A stretch of 33,682 bases of DNA from Anaerolineae bacterium (GTDB taxonomy: Bacteria > Chloroflexota > Anaerolineae > JAFGEY01): positions 1-33,682 of the forward strand of contig JAFGIE010000173.1 in assembly GCA_016929775.1 (NCBI GenBank), read 5' to 3'. The notes below the pieces were generated by a model. It saw nothing but the letters and a program-made list of their open reading frames with translations, did not search any database and was not told the DNA's origin. The position numbers and the translations under genes were made by a program. This document shows positions 1 to 7,501 of this stretch, one piece after another. Position 1 is the stretch's first letter, and each line of letters opens with the position of its first letter.

Positions 1-1657
1 CACTTAGGTCAGCATAACCGATGTTGTCGTAATATGGCGGATCTGTCGATATCAGGAACTTGCCGGACTCGCTCATCTGTGCTGCGTCCATCTGCGTGCT
101 CTTGCCTTGTCTAGATGCATGCCGGAGGAGCTCAATGCAGGCGGAGCAGTATTCTACGCACGTCATCCATCCACCAACTGTCTCATACAGGATGTTTGCC
201 TCACCGAAGTCCCAAACCATCGGGACGGCGTGTCGCGCGAAGAGGTTCATGATCTTCTCGTTCGAGGGAACCCAACGTGTGAGCGAGTTGTTGAAGTCTG
301 CCAGCCTATCAATCGAGAAGGCCAGATAGACAGTGACGGCTTCTGCATAGGCTCTAGCCCCGTGCCCACCATCGCGAAGGGTGGTGTCGTCAGCAGGAAG
401 AGACGCGGCGTTGGCATCAGCGTAGATTCTCTGCCTCGCTTCGGTGACCAGCTCGCTAAGGGTACTTAGGGCAACAAGCTGCCGTGGAGTGAAGAGGTCA
501 CGGTGCTTGGTCATTCCGTATAGCTGCACGCGAAAGCCCAGCGCCTGTTCTGGCAAGTCGGTGTCAGCCACGCCTGTCGGTATTTCTGCCTGGGACACAA
601 GCTCGTGTTGAGGCGTCGGCGTGCGGTAACTCCGACCGCTATGGCCATCTGTAACGATAGCCATCAGGCTTGCGCCCATCCGCCCGGATCTAGCTTCTTC
701 ACGGACATGATCAAAGGACACCGGCGTATCGCATGCGAGACACCTGGCCCCCTGGCGCTTCACAGTGCCGCGTGGTACCTTGCCTTGACCTGTCTTCACC
801 TGGAAGGAGATCTTTCTTGTCAGGCGATCCACGTGCGGCTCTACCCAGGCGCGGCGTCCTTTCTTGTTGCTGAGACTGAAGCTGCGAACAAGAGGCATCT
901 GCACGCCGCAGGCTGGGTTGGGACAACGCACCGTGCGTGCCCAGAGCCAGGCGATCACCTTCTCCCCATTGCAATCGGGGTACAGGTGACCGATGCGCTC
1001 CCAAGCCCGGTCGCGTATCCACTCGCCATAGTGGCGCACGTCGGCGGCGAGGCCAGCAGCACCCTTCCAGCTCCCGCCCTGTCCCGTGCCCTTGCGGTCG
1101 TGCGGGTTGACGGGCGGCATATCGGCAAAGCGGGGCGGGATCTCGATCAGGGCCTTGTTGATCATGACCGCCACCGGGTTCAGGTCGCTGGCGTGTGCCT
1201 CCAGTCCGAGCCGCTGTGCCTCCAGTGGAATGGCGCCGCCACCAGCGAATGGATCGATGAGAGTTGGAGGATCCCGCTCCAGAGACAGGTTGATGAGTCT
1301 ATCCGCAGTCTCTAGCAAACTTTGGCTCCTAGAGACGTCCCTGATGTTCCGCCAGTCGGCTAGATCAGCCACGAAGTCCAGAAGACGGTGTCGAGCCGTA
1401 TCCGCGATGGCTGCATGCAACTTCGGCGGCAGTGCTCGACATTCTTCCACAAACGGCTCAGATGCATCGGGATCGTCAGGATCATCCACGAGAGAGGCAA
1501 AGATCACCGCACGGGTGGTGGCGAGGGGCCGACGTGCCCACCAGAGATGTATTCCTCGCGGATGCGGGCCGATCCCGGGCATTTTCTCATACGCGCTGGC
1601 ATCGCTGATCGCCTCCAGGGGAAGGGCGACCTCGATCAGCTTCTTGCGATAGGTCAT
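1..1657 (-). CDS. DUF1156-type adenine-specific DNA methylase with zinc ribbon, 3' end cut by the window edge
   Basis: An open frame runs from ATG at 1657 to the left edge: 552 codons, no stop. The start follows GGAG (1664-1667) six bases away, 15 bp after the stop of the upstream gene. The N-terminus (HPRGIHLWWARRPLATTRA, about 32-50) is typical of DUF1156. Residues 135-150 hold the S-adenosylmethionine motif DPFAGGGAIPLEAQRL. Cysteines 245/250 and 306/309 look like a split zinc ribbon, and DPPYYDNIGY at 539-548 is the amino-methylase catalytic motif IV. The family is therefore an N6-adenine (or N4-cytosine) DNA methyltransferase. DUF1156 methylases commonly lie in anti-phage loci with SNF2 helicases and DUF499 ATPases. 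Here it would mark host DNA as self; that role is inferred. The gene is visibly less GC-rich than genes right of 7500, hinting at transfer. The C-terminus and any following genes lie outside the window. Confidence 0.9.
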   Translation of the reverse strand, partial: MTYRKKLIEVALPLEAISDASAYEKMPGIGPHPRGIHLWWARRPLATTRAVIFASLVDDPDDPDASEPFVEECRALPPKLHAAIADTARHRLLDFVADLADWRNIRDVSRSQSLLETADRLINLSLERDPPTLIDPFAGGGAIPLEAQRLGLEAHASDLNPVAVMINKALIEIPPRFADMPPVNPHDRKGTGQGGSWKGAAGLAADVRHYGEWIRDRAWERIGHLYPDCNGEKVIAWLWARTVRCPNPACGVQMPLVRSFSLSNKKGRRAWVEPHVDRLTRKISFQVKTGQGKVPRGTVKRQGARCLACDTPVSFDHVREEARSGRMGASLMAIVTDGHSGRSYRTPTPQHELVSQAEIPTGVADTDLPEQALGFRVQLYGMTKHRDLFTPRQLVALSTLSELVTEARQRIYADANAASLPADDTTLRDGGHGARAYAEAVTVYLAFSIDRLADFNNSLTRWVPSNEKIMNLFARHAVPMVWDFGEANILYETVGGWMTCVEYCSACIELLRHASRQGKSTQMDAAQMSESGKFLISTDPPYYDNIGYADLS

Positions 1658-1672
1658 CTCTACTCCATTGCA

Positions 1673-2665
1673 CTATTGCGCGATCAGATCATCATCAACA
1701 TACTGCGTCGCCTCGTGCACGCGCCGCACCGCCTCGATGGCCTGTTCGCGACAGGGCTCATAGTTGTGTAACCAGTGAGGATAGTACTCCCATTGCTGAA
1801 ACTGCAGCGGCACAGGATAGTCGGCCACCTGCAGACACAGTGTGCGAAAAAGGCGCCAGGTTGGTCCGCTGTGAGACAACTGCTCTCCGCCCCATTTCAT
1901 CAGGAAGCGCTGTAGGTGAAAGAAGGTCGCCATCTGCATCAATGGGTCTGGCGGCACCTCAGCTCGATCGATGTATCTCCGTATCGCTTCGTTGTTCCCA
2001 TCCAGGACTTGGTCCACATACCTGTAGCCGTCAAAGCGCAGGGCGCAGACGATGAGCACATCCACTTCGTCGTACTTGACGCGGAGCACAATGTTGTCGA
2101 CCAGGTCCTGGCGCCCTGGAAAGTGCCACTGTACGACCCGCCGAATCCTTTCCGACAGTGCTAGCAGGTGCTCTGCCTGCACGGATAGAGAGCAGTCGCG
2201 GCAGACCGCACGCACCGGTCCAGAGCTCGAAGATATGCCCAACACGTCAAAGACCAGGCGCTCGCCGTCATAGTGCTGCGACCGACGCCGGCTTGGCTGA
2301 CCACAGAGTGCCTGATTCAGGTAGTCTTGCACGTTTGCTTCGCCATAGGCCGCCGCGGGAGGCGGGTACTGCTCTGTCAGCTCGGGACAAAAGCGGCTCA
2401 ACCACTCAAAGGTCACCGGGCGAAGGATCGCGCTGTTCTGGTTCCCAATGGCAACAACCATGTACTCCGCTGCGCGCCTGAGCACTTGCGCCTCCCATTG
2501 CAATTCGTCTGCCCCCGTGTTGAGCTTCAGGCCGAGTATCCCGTGCCCTGTCTTGCGTGGCGTCACCTCTTTGACGAACGCGGGAGTGAACTCGGGGACC
2601 TTGCCCTGATAGGCCCCGAGGACTCGTTCCAGTGCATACCACCGCTCAGGTTCCAACGTGAACAT
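1673..2665 (-). CDS. unrecognised 330-residue protein of the helicase/methylase locus
   Basis: I do not recognise this family. It is soluble-looking, with no signal peptide or membrane segment. It is rich in Trp, Tyr, Gln and Arg and has paired cysteines (VCRDCSL near residue 155) that could bind metal or be incidental. Around residues 190-215 hydrophobic strands alternate with acidic residues (VRVKYDEVDVLIVCALRF), which could be a nuclease-like core or simply a beta sheet; no catalytic set can be assigned. ATG at 2665 is the only plausible start: the frame stays open upstream to about 2775 but has no other start codon. Its stop is 15 bp before the methylase ATG, so the two are almost certainly co-transcribed. 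That position suggests a specificity, adaptor or effector subunit of the same system. Base composition matches the methylase rather than the core genes. Confidence 0.75.
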   Translation of the reverse strand: MFTLEPERWYALERVLGAYQGKVPEFTPAFVKEVTPRKTGHGILGLKLNTGADELQWEAQVLRRAAEYMVVAIGNQNSAILRPVTFEWLSRFCPELTEQYPPPAAAYGEANVQDYLNQALCGQPSRRRSQHYDGERLVFDVLGISSSSGPVRAVCRDCSLSVQAEHLLALSERIRRVVQWHFPGRQDLVDNIVLRVKYDEVDVLIVCALRFDGYRYVDQVLDGNNEAIRRYIDRAEVPPDPLMQMATFFHLQRFLMKWGGEQLSHSGPTWRLFRTLCLQVADYPVPLQFQQWEYYPHWLHNYEPCREQAIEAVRRVHEATQYVDDDLIAQ

Positions 2666-2795
2666 CTGTTGCTCGCACCTACTTCGCCCCGTTATCGCGA
2701 CGAGCGAGCCCCCGCCTTCCTCTATCGTTTGCGGGGCTGCCAGCAGCGCGAACCGCCTCCGGAGGAAGGGAACTCACCGTCTGTCGATAGGACGG

Positions 2796-3227
2796 TCATC
2801 CCTGCTCCGCCTCCAGCATCCGCAAGAAAGCAGCCGGAGAGAGAATGGGAATGCCGGCGTAGGGGTGCAGCACCAACAAGTCCTCGTCGGCGCTGACGAT
2901 CGCGTCAGCCTTGCCCGCCACGGCGACCTCTAGGAACTTGTCGTCCCTGGGATCGCGGCAAGCCGTGATCCGCTCCTCCACCTGCACCGCTTCCCCGCGT
3001 AGCAGGATCAAGCCGAGGATGGTCTCGATGTCCTGATCGGTCACCCCGTACGTGTCGCGAAGGCGCGGCCGGTCGAGCACGTCGGCCAGTTCCTCCAAGA
3101 GCGGCTCGGCGTAGAGCAGGACATAGTCGCCCTGGCGCAGGCGCAGCAGCACCGGCCCAACGGCGCCACCCGGCCGGATCACCGCCCGCACCAGGATGTT
3201 CGTGTCGACGACGGCGCGCATCGGCAT
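2796..3227 (-). CDS. PIN-domain toxin (COG1569-like, VapC-type)
   Basis: This 143-residue protein has the PIN ribonuclease layout. The first acidic residue is in VVDTNILVRA (D8), the middle acidic pair in EPLLEELADV (E45/E46), and the C-terminal acidic cluster in RDDKFLEVAVAGKADAIVSADEDLL (D95/D96, E100, D114, D116). These residues would coordinate Mg2+ for RNA cleavage. PIN toxins of this group usually cut tRNA or other RNA and stop growth when their antitoxin is lost. The start codon overlaps the antitoxin stop by one base (TGATG), showing translational coupling; a second in-frame ATG lies at 3221. It is paired with the Phd-like gene just upstream. The unusual point is the placement of the pair between the helicase and the methylase of a presumed defence locus. 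Family assignment is secure; its RNA target is unknown. Confidence 0.9.
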   Translation of the reverse strand: MPMRAVVDTNILVRAVIRPGGAVGPVLLRLRQGDYVLLYAEPLLEELADVLDRPRLRDTYGVTDQDIETILGLILLRGEAVQVEERITACRDPRDDKFLEVAVAGKADAIVSADEDLLVLHPYAGIPILSPAAFLRMLEAEQG

Positions 3228-3508
3228 CAGCCATCCAGTTCATCGCGCGCAGCGGCCACGTCCGCGGCAACCTGTTCCTCGCTGGCCTCTGCGTTTCGCT
3301 CGGTCATCCGGGTGACCAACTCGTCAAAGCGAGCCAGCACCTCCTGCTCCTGCAGCGCCTGAAAGGCAAGAAAGTCCTCGTAGGAGATGAGGGCCGCTTC
3401 TGGCCTGCTGCCACGGGTCAGCACGTAGGGCACGTTCCCCTTGGCCACGTCGTCAAAGACAGACCGGAAGCGCCGCTGTAGTTCGGTTACACCAATGATC
3501 CTGTGCAT
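3227..3508 (-). CDS. Phd/YefM-family antitoxin
   Basis: This 93-residue protein begins with GVTELQRRFRSVFDDVAKGNVPYVLTRGSRPEAALISYEDF, the standard N-terminal DNA-binding and dimerisation fold of Phd/YefM antitoxins. The acidic, Ala/Glu-rich C-terminus (residues 65-93) would be the toxin-wrapping tail. Proteins of this family neutralise the partner toxin and repress their own operon. That fits the three-copy 8-mer (TACATATT) found 28-61 bp upstream. The stop overlaps the start of the PIN toxin. Phd-type antitoxins paired with PIN toxins are known but less common than Phd with Doc or RelE-type partners. Start choice is ATG at 3508, the only one compatible with the domain. Confidence 0.9.
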   Translation of the reverse strand: MHRIIGVTELQRRFRSVFDDVAKGNVPYVLTRGSRPEAALISYEDFLAFQALQEQEVLARFDELVTRMTERNAEASEEQVAADVAAARDELDG

Positions 3509-3535
3509 CGTTCACCACCACCCTCTCATGGGCAG

Positions 3536-3569
3536 AATATGTATCCTCGTACATATTATACTACATATT
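3536..3569 (-). promoter_or_regulatory. operator of the toxin-antitoxin operon: three copies of an 8-mer
   Basis: The 8-mer TACATATT occurs at 3550-3557 and 3562-3569, and its exact inverse AATATGTA at 3536-3543. The inverted pair is separated by 6 bp, and the two direct copies start 12 bp apart. The block overlaps the minus-strand TATAAT at 3560-3555, so a bound repressor would block polymerase. This is the layout expected for Phd-type autoregulation; binding is inferred. Confidence 0.75.
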
Positions 3570-3583
3570 CCGCATCCATGCCA
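3555..3583 (-). promoter_or_regulatory. promoter of the antitoxin-toxin operon
   Basis: Read on the minus strand, a perfect -10 box TATAAT lies at 3560-3555. A weak -35 box TGGCAT lies at 3583-3578, separated by 17 bp. The expected start of transcription is near 3548, giving a leader of about 40 nt to the antitoxin ATG at 3508. The -10 box lies inside the three-copy operator. Confidence 0.7.
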
Positions 3584-3592
3584 CTGCAACCG

Positions 3593-6500
3593 TCACCACG
3601 GCGCTTGGCTGCGCGCGAGTAGCTCCTGCAGGTCATAGTTCACGCTGGTCACGCCAAAGTCTGGCTCCTTGACAAACGGCTCGCGCACGTAGCGCGGTTC
3701 CCGCGCCTGGCTGTTCTCCACCTCGACCAACGCGAGGACGAACTGCTCGGGCGCGTTCAGGCTGCACAGGATTTCGTTGCAGGTCACGGTCACCGTCTCC
3801 GCCCCTGCCTGCCGGCCCTTGACCTCGATGAACCGCAATCGTCCCTTCCGTGGGTCGAGGCTCTCGATGTCGTAGCCCAGCTTTTCCGCGCTCACGTCGC
3901 GCGGGTCGTTGCCGAGCGCGATCTCGGCGTCCATCACCGCCCGCATGGCGACCGCCTCGGTGACGCGGGCATCGACCTGTGGCCTGGCATCGCCACTCAG
4001 CAACCCGGCGGGGACCACGAGCGCCCCGCCGACGACCAGCGGCGGGGTCGCCGCGACCTGGCGTTCGAGCTGCAGCTCGCGCGTGCGCTGCTCGAGCCGT
4101 GCGGCAAGCTCGTCCGCGCGCTGCTGCGCCATCGCCGCGTTGAGGCGGACGTTGACCCGACCCTCCTTCTCTTGGCGGCGCAGCTCGGCGGCGCGCTGGT
4201 CCCAGTAGTTGATCTCGACCGTCAGCCGCTCGTGCACCGCCGCGAGGGTCTTGTCGATGCGCTCCTCACGCTCCTCGCGCACGCGCGCCAGGTGGCGCGG
4301 GACGAGCTCCTCGATCGCGTACGCCAGCGCGCGGGTCTCCAGCCCGTCGCCGTCGAGCCATTCCCGAGAGACCGGCCCCTCGCTTCGCGAGAACAGCTGG
4401 CTGCGCTCCTCGGGCGTCGCCGGGCGGTAGTCGAGGTAGGGGGCGTACCCGCCGCGGCGGATGGTGCCCCCCTCGTCGATCTCGCAAAAGTGGACTTTGC
4501 GCGAGATGACGCGCCCGCCCGCGCCGTCGGCGCCCTCGCGCGCGTCACGGATGCGCTGTTCGAGGCAGAAGAGCATGCGCGGCGACGTGCTGGGGTCCTG
4601 TTCATCGACAAAGACAGTCCCGGTGCGCAGCGCCTCGCGGTAGCCGTCGAGCACCAGGTCGATCACGGTGTCGAGGAGCGGGTGGCCAGGGCAGATAAAG
4701 TCGGCATCGGGCAAGCCGGTCATGTTCATCAGCTGTTTGTCGAAGCAGATGCGGTCGTAGCGCTCCCAGACTGGCACCGTCGTGCCGAGCTCTTTGGCCC
4801 GGTTGCGGATCCGGGCGGGGACATAGCTGATCCGGTAGCGACCGGGCTCACGCTCCCGGACCGAGCCGCCCAGGTGCTCGAATGCGTGCAGAAAGAAGGA
4901 CCTGATGTAGTGGGGCTGGAGGCGGCGCGCAGCATAGCGATCCATCTGCTCGCGGATACGCGCGATCTGGCTGGTGTCCATGGCGTCTGTGACGAGCGAC
5001 CGCGCCTCGAGCAGCTCGCGCACGCGCTCGCGGTCGACGGCGCTCTCGACCGCCTCGTTCAGGCGGGCGCGCACGTCGGGACGGTCGCCGTAGCGGATCG
5101 CGTCGATCAGCAGCTTGCGCAGCGGGGTGGCCTCAAAGAGCATGCCCAGCACGTCAAAGACCTTGCCCTCCAGCGCCTTTCCTTCCGTCTCCAGCTTTTG
5201 CAGGAGGCGCCGGTAGACCTGCCCCTCGCGCGTGTCGCCCGCCACCAGGTTCCACAGGTGGCAGACCTCGCTCTGCCCGATGCGGTGGATACGGCCAAAT
5301 CGCTGCTCCAGGCGGTTAGGGTTCCAGGGCAGGTCATAGTTGACCATCAGGTGCGCACGCTGGAGGTTGATCCCCTCGCCTGCCGCGTCGGTGGCGAGGA
5401 GAAAGTAGACCTCCGGGTCGTTCCGGAAGCGGTCCTCGATCGCACGCCGCTCCTCGCGCGGCACGCTGCCGTGAATGCGGACCATGATCTCGTCCCGGCC
5501 AAAGAGCGTGCCAATCCGCTCCCAGAGGTAGCGCAGCGTATCGAGGTGTTCGGAAAAGATGACCAGCTTGCGCCGTTGCCCGCCCTCGTCCACCATCCGC
5601 TCATCGTCCTGCAGGATCGTCGCCAGCTGCTCCCACTTGCGGTCGGTGCCGGTCTGCCGCACGCGGTAGGCCATCCGTTCGAGATCGCGCAGGGTGCTGA
5701 TCTCGGCTTGCAGCTCGTGGATCGTCAGCGCAGCGGTGGCGCTGTCGACGATCTGTGCCTCGATCTCTTCCACCTCTTCGGCGGGAGCGTCTTCCAGATC
5801 GTCAAGGAAGTCAGGGTCATACAGGTATGGACCCCCTGCATCCCGCTGGCCTTCTGCCGGCAAGATGCCGGCGGTCCGAGTTTGGGCCAGGCGCTCCTCC
5901 AGCCGCTCGCGCCGACGGGCCAGCGAACGATAGATCGCTTCGGGCGACGAGGCGAGTCGCCGCTGCAGGATGGTGAGCGCAAAGCCGACCGTCCCCCTGC
6001 GCTTGTCGTCAAGCAGTTGATCGGCGCGGTTGAACTCGGTGCGCACGTACTCGGTCACAGCCTGGTAGAGGGCATCCTCCTCTGGGGAAAGAGGATAGCT
6101 GACCGTGTACGCACGACGCTCGGGGAAGAGCGGGCGTCCATCAAAGCGGCGCAGATCCTCCTTGATCATGCGGCGCATCAGGTCGGAGACCTCGACGTGA
6201 TGCACACCCTCGCGGAAGCGCCCCTCAAAGCGGTCGGCGTCGAGCAAGGCCAGGAAGAGCTGAAAGTCCTCCTCCTTCCCGTTATGTGGCGTGGCGGTCA
6301 TCAACAGCAGGTGACGCGTGACGGTGCCGAGAAGCTTGCCCAGCTGGTAGCGTCTGGTCTGCTCGAGCCTGCCGCCCCAAAAGTGGGCCGACATCTTGTG
6401 TGCCTCGTCGACCACGACCAGGTCCCAGTGGCTGCGGCTCAGTATCTCGAGGAGCCCATCGTCGCGAGCGACCTGGTCGAGCCGGACGATCGCTCGATCC

Positions 6501-7096
6501 GTCTCGCGGTAGGCGTTGCCGCTGACGGCGTTCTCGTAGCTCTCGCGGGTCAGGATCTCGAAGCGCAGGCCGAACTTGAACCACAGCTCGTCTTGCCACT
6601 GCATCGCCAGGTTGCCGGGCACGCAGATCAGGCAGCGCTGGACATCGCCGCGGACGATCAGCTCCTTGAGCAGGAGGCCGGCCATGATGGTCTTGCCCGC
6701 GCCTGGGTCGTCGGCCAAGAGGAATCGCAGCGGCTGCCGGGGGAGCATGTCGCCGTAGACGCCCGTGATCTGGTGGGGCAGCGGCTCGATCAGGGAGGTG
6801 TGGACGGCGAGGACGGGATCAAAGAGGTGCGCCAGGTGGATGCGGTATGCTTCGGCAACCAGGCGAAAGAGGTCGCCCTCGGCGGCAAAGGTCCAGCGCC
6901 GCTTGGCCTCGACGACGTCCACACGGTCCTGGTCGCTGCGGTAGAGGAGCTGCGTTCCTGGCGCGCCGTCGGCGCGCTTGTAGACGAGCTCGACGGCATT
7001 GGCGCCGTGCCACCTGACGTCGACGAGAGACACCGGCTGTCCGGGAATGATGCCAGCAACCTGAATGCCTGGTTTGAGATCCTCGAGCTGTGCCAT
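3593..7096 (-). CDS. SNF2-family helicase/translocase with C-terminal DUF3883 (PD-(D/E)XK-like) domain
   Basis: With start at 7096 the protein has 1167 residues. Walker A is DDPGAGKT (129-136), the DEAH box is 230-233, and motif III reads LLLMTATPHNGK. The second RecA lobe has LVIFSEHLDTLRYL and NPNRLEQRFGRIHRIGQ. The last 120 residues carry GYDIES and RFIEVKGR (about 1070-1095), the DUF3883 core resembling a PD-(D/E)XK nuclease. The family moves along duplex DNA. Relatives include the DISARM helicase DrmD, but no DrmABC genes are visible, so that name is not used. I prefer ATG at 7096 because relatives begin at LEDLKPG. ATG at 7192 (32 residues longer) is also open and would suit the mapped promoter. 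Residues about 407-423 (TAGILPAEGQRDAGGP) are encoded by an inserted palindromic repeat. The gene probably leads the defence locus. Confidence 0.92.
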   Translation of the reverse strand: MAQLEDLKPGIQVAGIIPGQPVSLVDVRWHGANAVELVYKRADGAPGTQLLYRSDQDRVDVVEAKRRWTFAAEGDLFRLVAEAYRIHLAHLFDPVLAVHTSLIEPLPHQITGVYGDMLPRQPLRFLLADDPGAGKTIMAGLLLKELIVRGDVQRCLICVPGNLAMQWQDELWFKFGLRFEILTRESYENAVSGNAYRETDRAIVRLDQVARDDGLLEILSRSHWDLVVVDEAHKMSAHFWGGRLEQTRRYQLGKLLGTVTRHLLLMTATPHNGKEEDFQLFLALLDADRFEGRFREGVHHVEVSDLMRRMIKEDLRRFDGRPLFPERRAYTVSYPLSPEEDALYQAVTEYVRTEFNRADQLLDDKRRGTVGFALTILQRRLASSPEAIYRSLARRRERLEERLAQTRTAGILPAEGQRDAGGPYLYDPDFLDDLEDAPAEEVEEIEAQIVDSATAALTIHELQAEISTLRDLERMAYRVRQTGTDRKWEQLATILQDDERMVDEGGQRRKLVIFSEHLDTLRYLWERIGTLFGRDEIMVRIHGSVPREERRAIEDRFRNDPEVYFLLATDAAGEGINLQRAHLMVNYDLPWNPNRLEQRFGRIHRIGQSEVCHLWNLVAGDTREGQVYRRLLQKLETEGKALEGKVFDVLGMLFEATPLRKLLIDAIRYGDRPDVRARLNEAVESAVDRERVRELLEARSLVTDAMDTSQIARIREQMDRYAARRLQPHYIRSFFLHAFEHLGGSVREREPGRYRISYVPARIRNRAKELGTTVPVWERYDRICFDKQLMNMTGLPDADFICPGHPLLDTVIDLVLDGYREALRTGTVFVDEQDPSTSPRMLFCLEQRIRDAREGADGAGGRVISRKVHFCEIDEGGTIRRGGYAPYLDYRPATPEERSQLFSRSEGPVSREWLDGDGLETRALAYAIEELVPRHLARVREEREERIDKTLAAVHERLTVEINYWDQRAAELRRQEKEGRVNVRLNAAMAQQRADELAARLEQRTRELQLERQVAATPPLVVGGALVVPAGLLSGDARPQVDARVTEAVAMRAVMDAEIALGNDPRDVSAEKLGYDIESLDPRKGRLRFIEVKGRQAGAETVTVTCNEILCSLNAPEQFVLALVEVENSQAREPRYVREPFVKEPDFGVTSVNYDLQELLARSQAPW
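5829..5877. repeat. small palindromic repeat inserted in frame in the helicase gene
   Basis: This 49-bp copy starts with GGACC, ends with GGCGGTCC, and has the inner hairpin GCCGGC-AAGAT-GCCGGC. Its last 22-23 bases (5855-5877) are identical to 7371-7393 in the upstream spacer. It adds about 16 codons without a stop or frameshift, and the left half is more diverged than in the other copy. It falls in a Gly/Ala/Pro stretch between predicted helicase segments, probably a tolerant loop. Confidence 0.85.
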
Positions 7097-7203
7097 ATCT
7101 CTCGCCTGATCGCCGTTCCACAGGATGATCCAGACACAAGTGCCCGTCTCGCCAGGGCAAACGGCGACCAGCTGCGCACCGGGCTGCGCCATCGCCCCGG
7201 GAT

Positions 7204-7215
7204 CAGGTCAACCTG
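7204..7215. promoter_or_regulatory. short palindrome at the predicted helicase transcription start
   Basis: CAGGT-CA-ACCTG is a 5-bp inverted repeat lying at about +1 of the minus-strand helicase promoter. It could be an operator, but arms this short arise by chance often enough that confidence is low. Confidence 0.3.
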
Positions 7216-7220
7216 CCCCT

Positions 7221-7249
7221 AGCATACCACGACAATCGCAGACTGTCAA
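7221..7249 (-). promoter_or_regulatory. promoter of the helicase gene
   Basis: On the minus strand, TTGACA (7249-7244) is followed after exactly 17 bp by TATGCT (7226-7221). The expected start is near 7214. This gives a 22-nt leader to ATG 7192 or about 118 nt to ATG 7096. Confidence 0.7.
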
Positions 7250-7266
7250 CGAAATGCGCCAAGACA

Positions 7267-7297
7267 GACCAGACAGGTCTCGCAGACCTGTCCGGTC
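7267..7297. repeat. imperfect copy of the AGACCTG-type palindrome
   Basis: The arms GACC-A-GACAGGTCT (7267-7280) and AGACCTGTC-C-GGTC (7284-7297) pair along their whole length except for one A/C mismatch, around a 3-base centre. The sequence is clearly related to the perfect palindrome at 7528-7560 inside the next gene. It lies in the 309-bp spacer between helicase and HAD gene. Confidence 0.8.
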
Positions 7298-7341
7298 TTC
7301 CCTCCACTTGCGCGCCTGCGTCCACTCACTGATCAACCCTT

Positions 7342-7393
7342 GGACCGCCAGCATCCTGCTGGCCCCCCAATGCCGGCAAGATGCCGGCGGTCC
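7342..7393. repeat. complete copy of the GGACCGCC palindromic element
   Basis: This 52-bp element has perfect 8-bp terminal inverted repeats, GGACCGCC (7342-7349) and GGCGGTCC (7386-7393). It also has two internal hairpins, CCAGCA-TCC-TGCTGG and GCCGGC-AAGAT-GCCGGC. It is the better-preserved partner of the copy inside the helicase gene. It encodes no protein and resembles REP/MITE-like small mobile repeats. The rest of the spacer 7193-7501 contains the two promoters and the second repeat type, and nothing else I can name. Confidence 0.85.
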
Positions 7394-7444
7394 GCCGGGC
7401 TGGGGACAGCAACAGAAGTCCCGTACGTCCCCCCCTCCCCCCAC

Positions 7445-7472
7445 TTGCGCCGTGGCGCGCGCCGCGTATACT
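7445..7472 (+). promoter_or_regulatory. candidate promoter of the HAD phosphatase gene
   Basis: TTGCGC (7445-7450) is followed after 16 bp by TATACT (7467-7472). The predicted start near 7479 leaves a short leader to the GTG at 7502, preceded by AGAGGA at 7492-7497. Confidence 0.55.
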
Positions 7473-7501
7473 GGGCCCTACACCCGACCAGAGAGGACAA
7501 T

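Noticed and set aside
605..1315. 236-residue plus-strand frame at the left edge
   Set aside because: The opposite strand is an unbroken methylase frame with catalytic motifs, so this is its shadow.
3593..7192. Naming the helicase DrmD and the locus DISARM
   Set aside because: DrmA, DrmB and DrmC are absent from the visible locus, and SNF2-DUF3883 helicases occur in several system types.
4172..7222. 1016-residue plus-strand open frame opposite the helicase gene
   Set aside because: It is an antisense shadow of a GC-rich gene with no family motifs; the minus strand encodes a complete helicase.
7193..7501. CRISPR array or insertion sequence in the repeat-rich spacer
   Set aside because: The repeats are two unrelated palindromes without regular spacers, and no transposase is encoded.
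7340..7501. N-terminal extension of the HAD phosphatase
   Set aside because: It would translate a mobile palindrome and the promoter region; the GTG at 7502 has a ribosome site and the right position.
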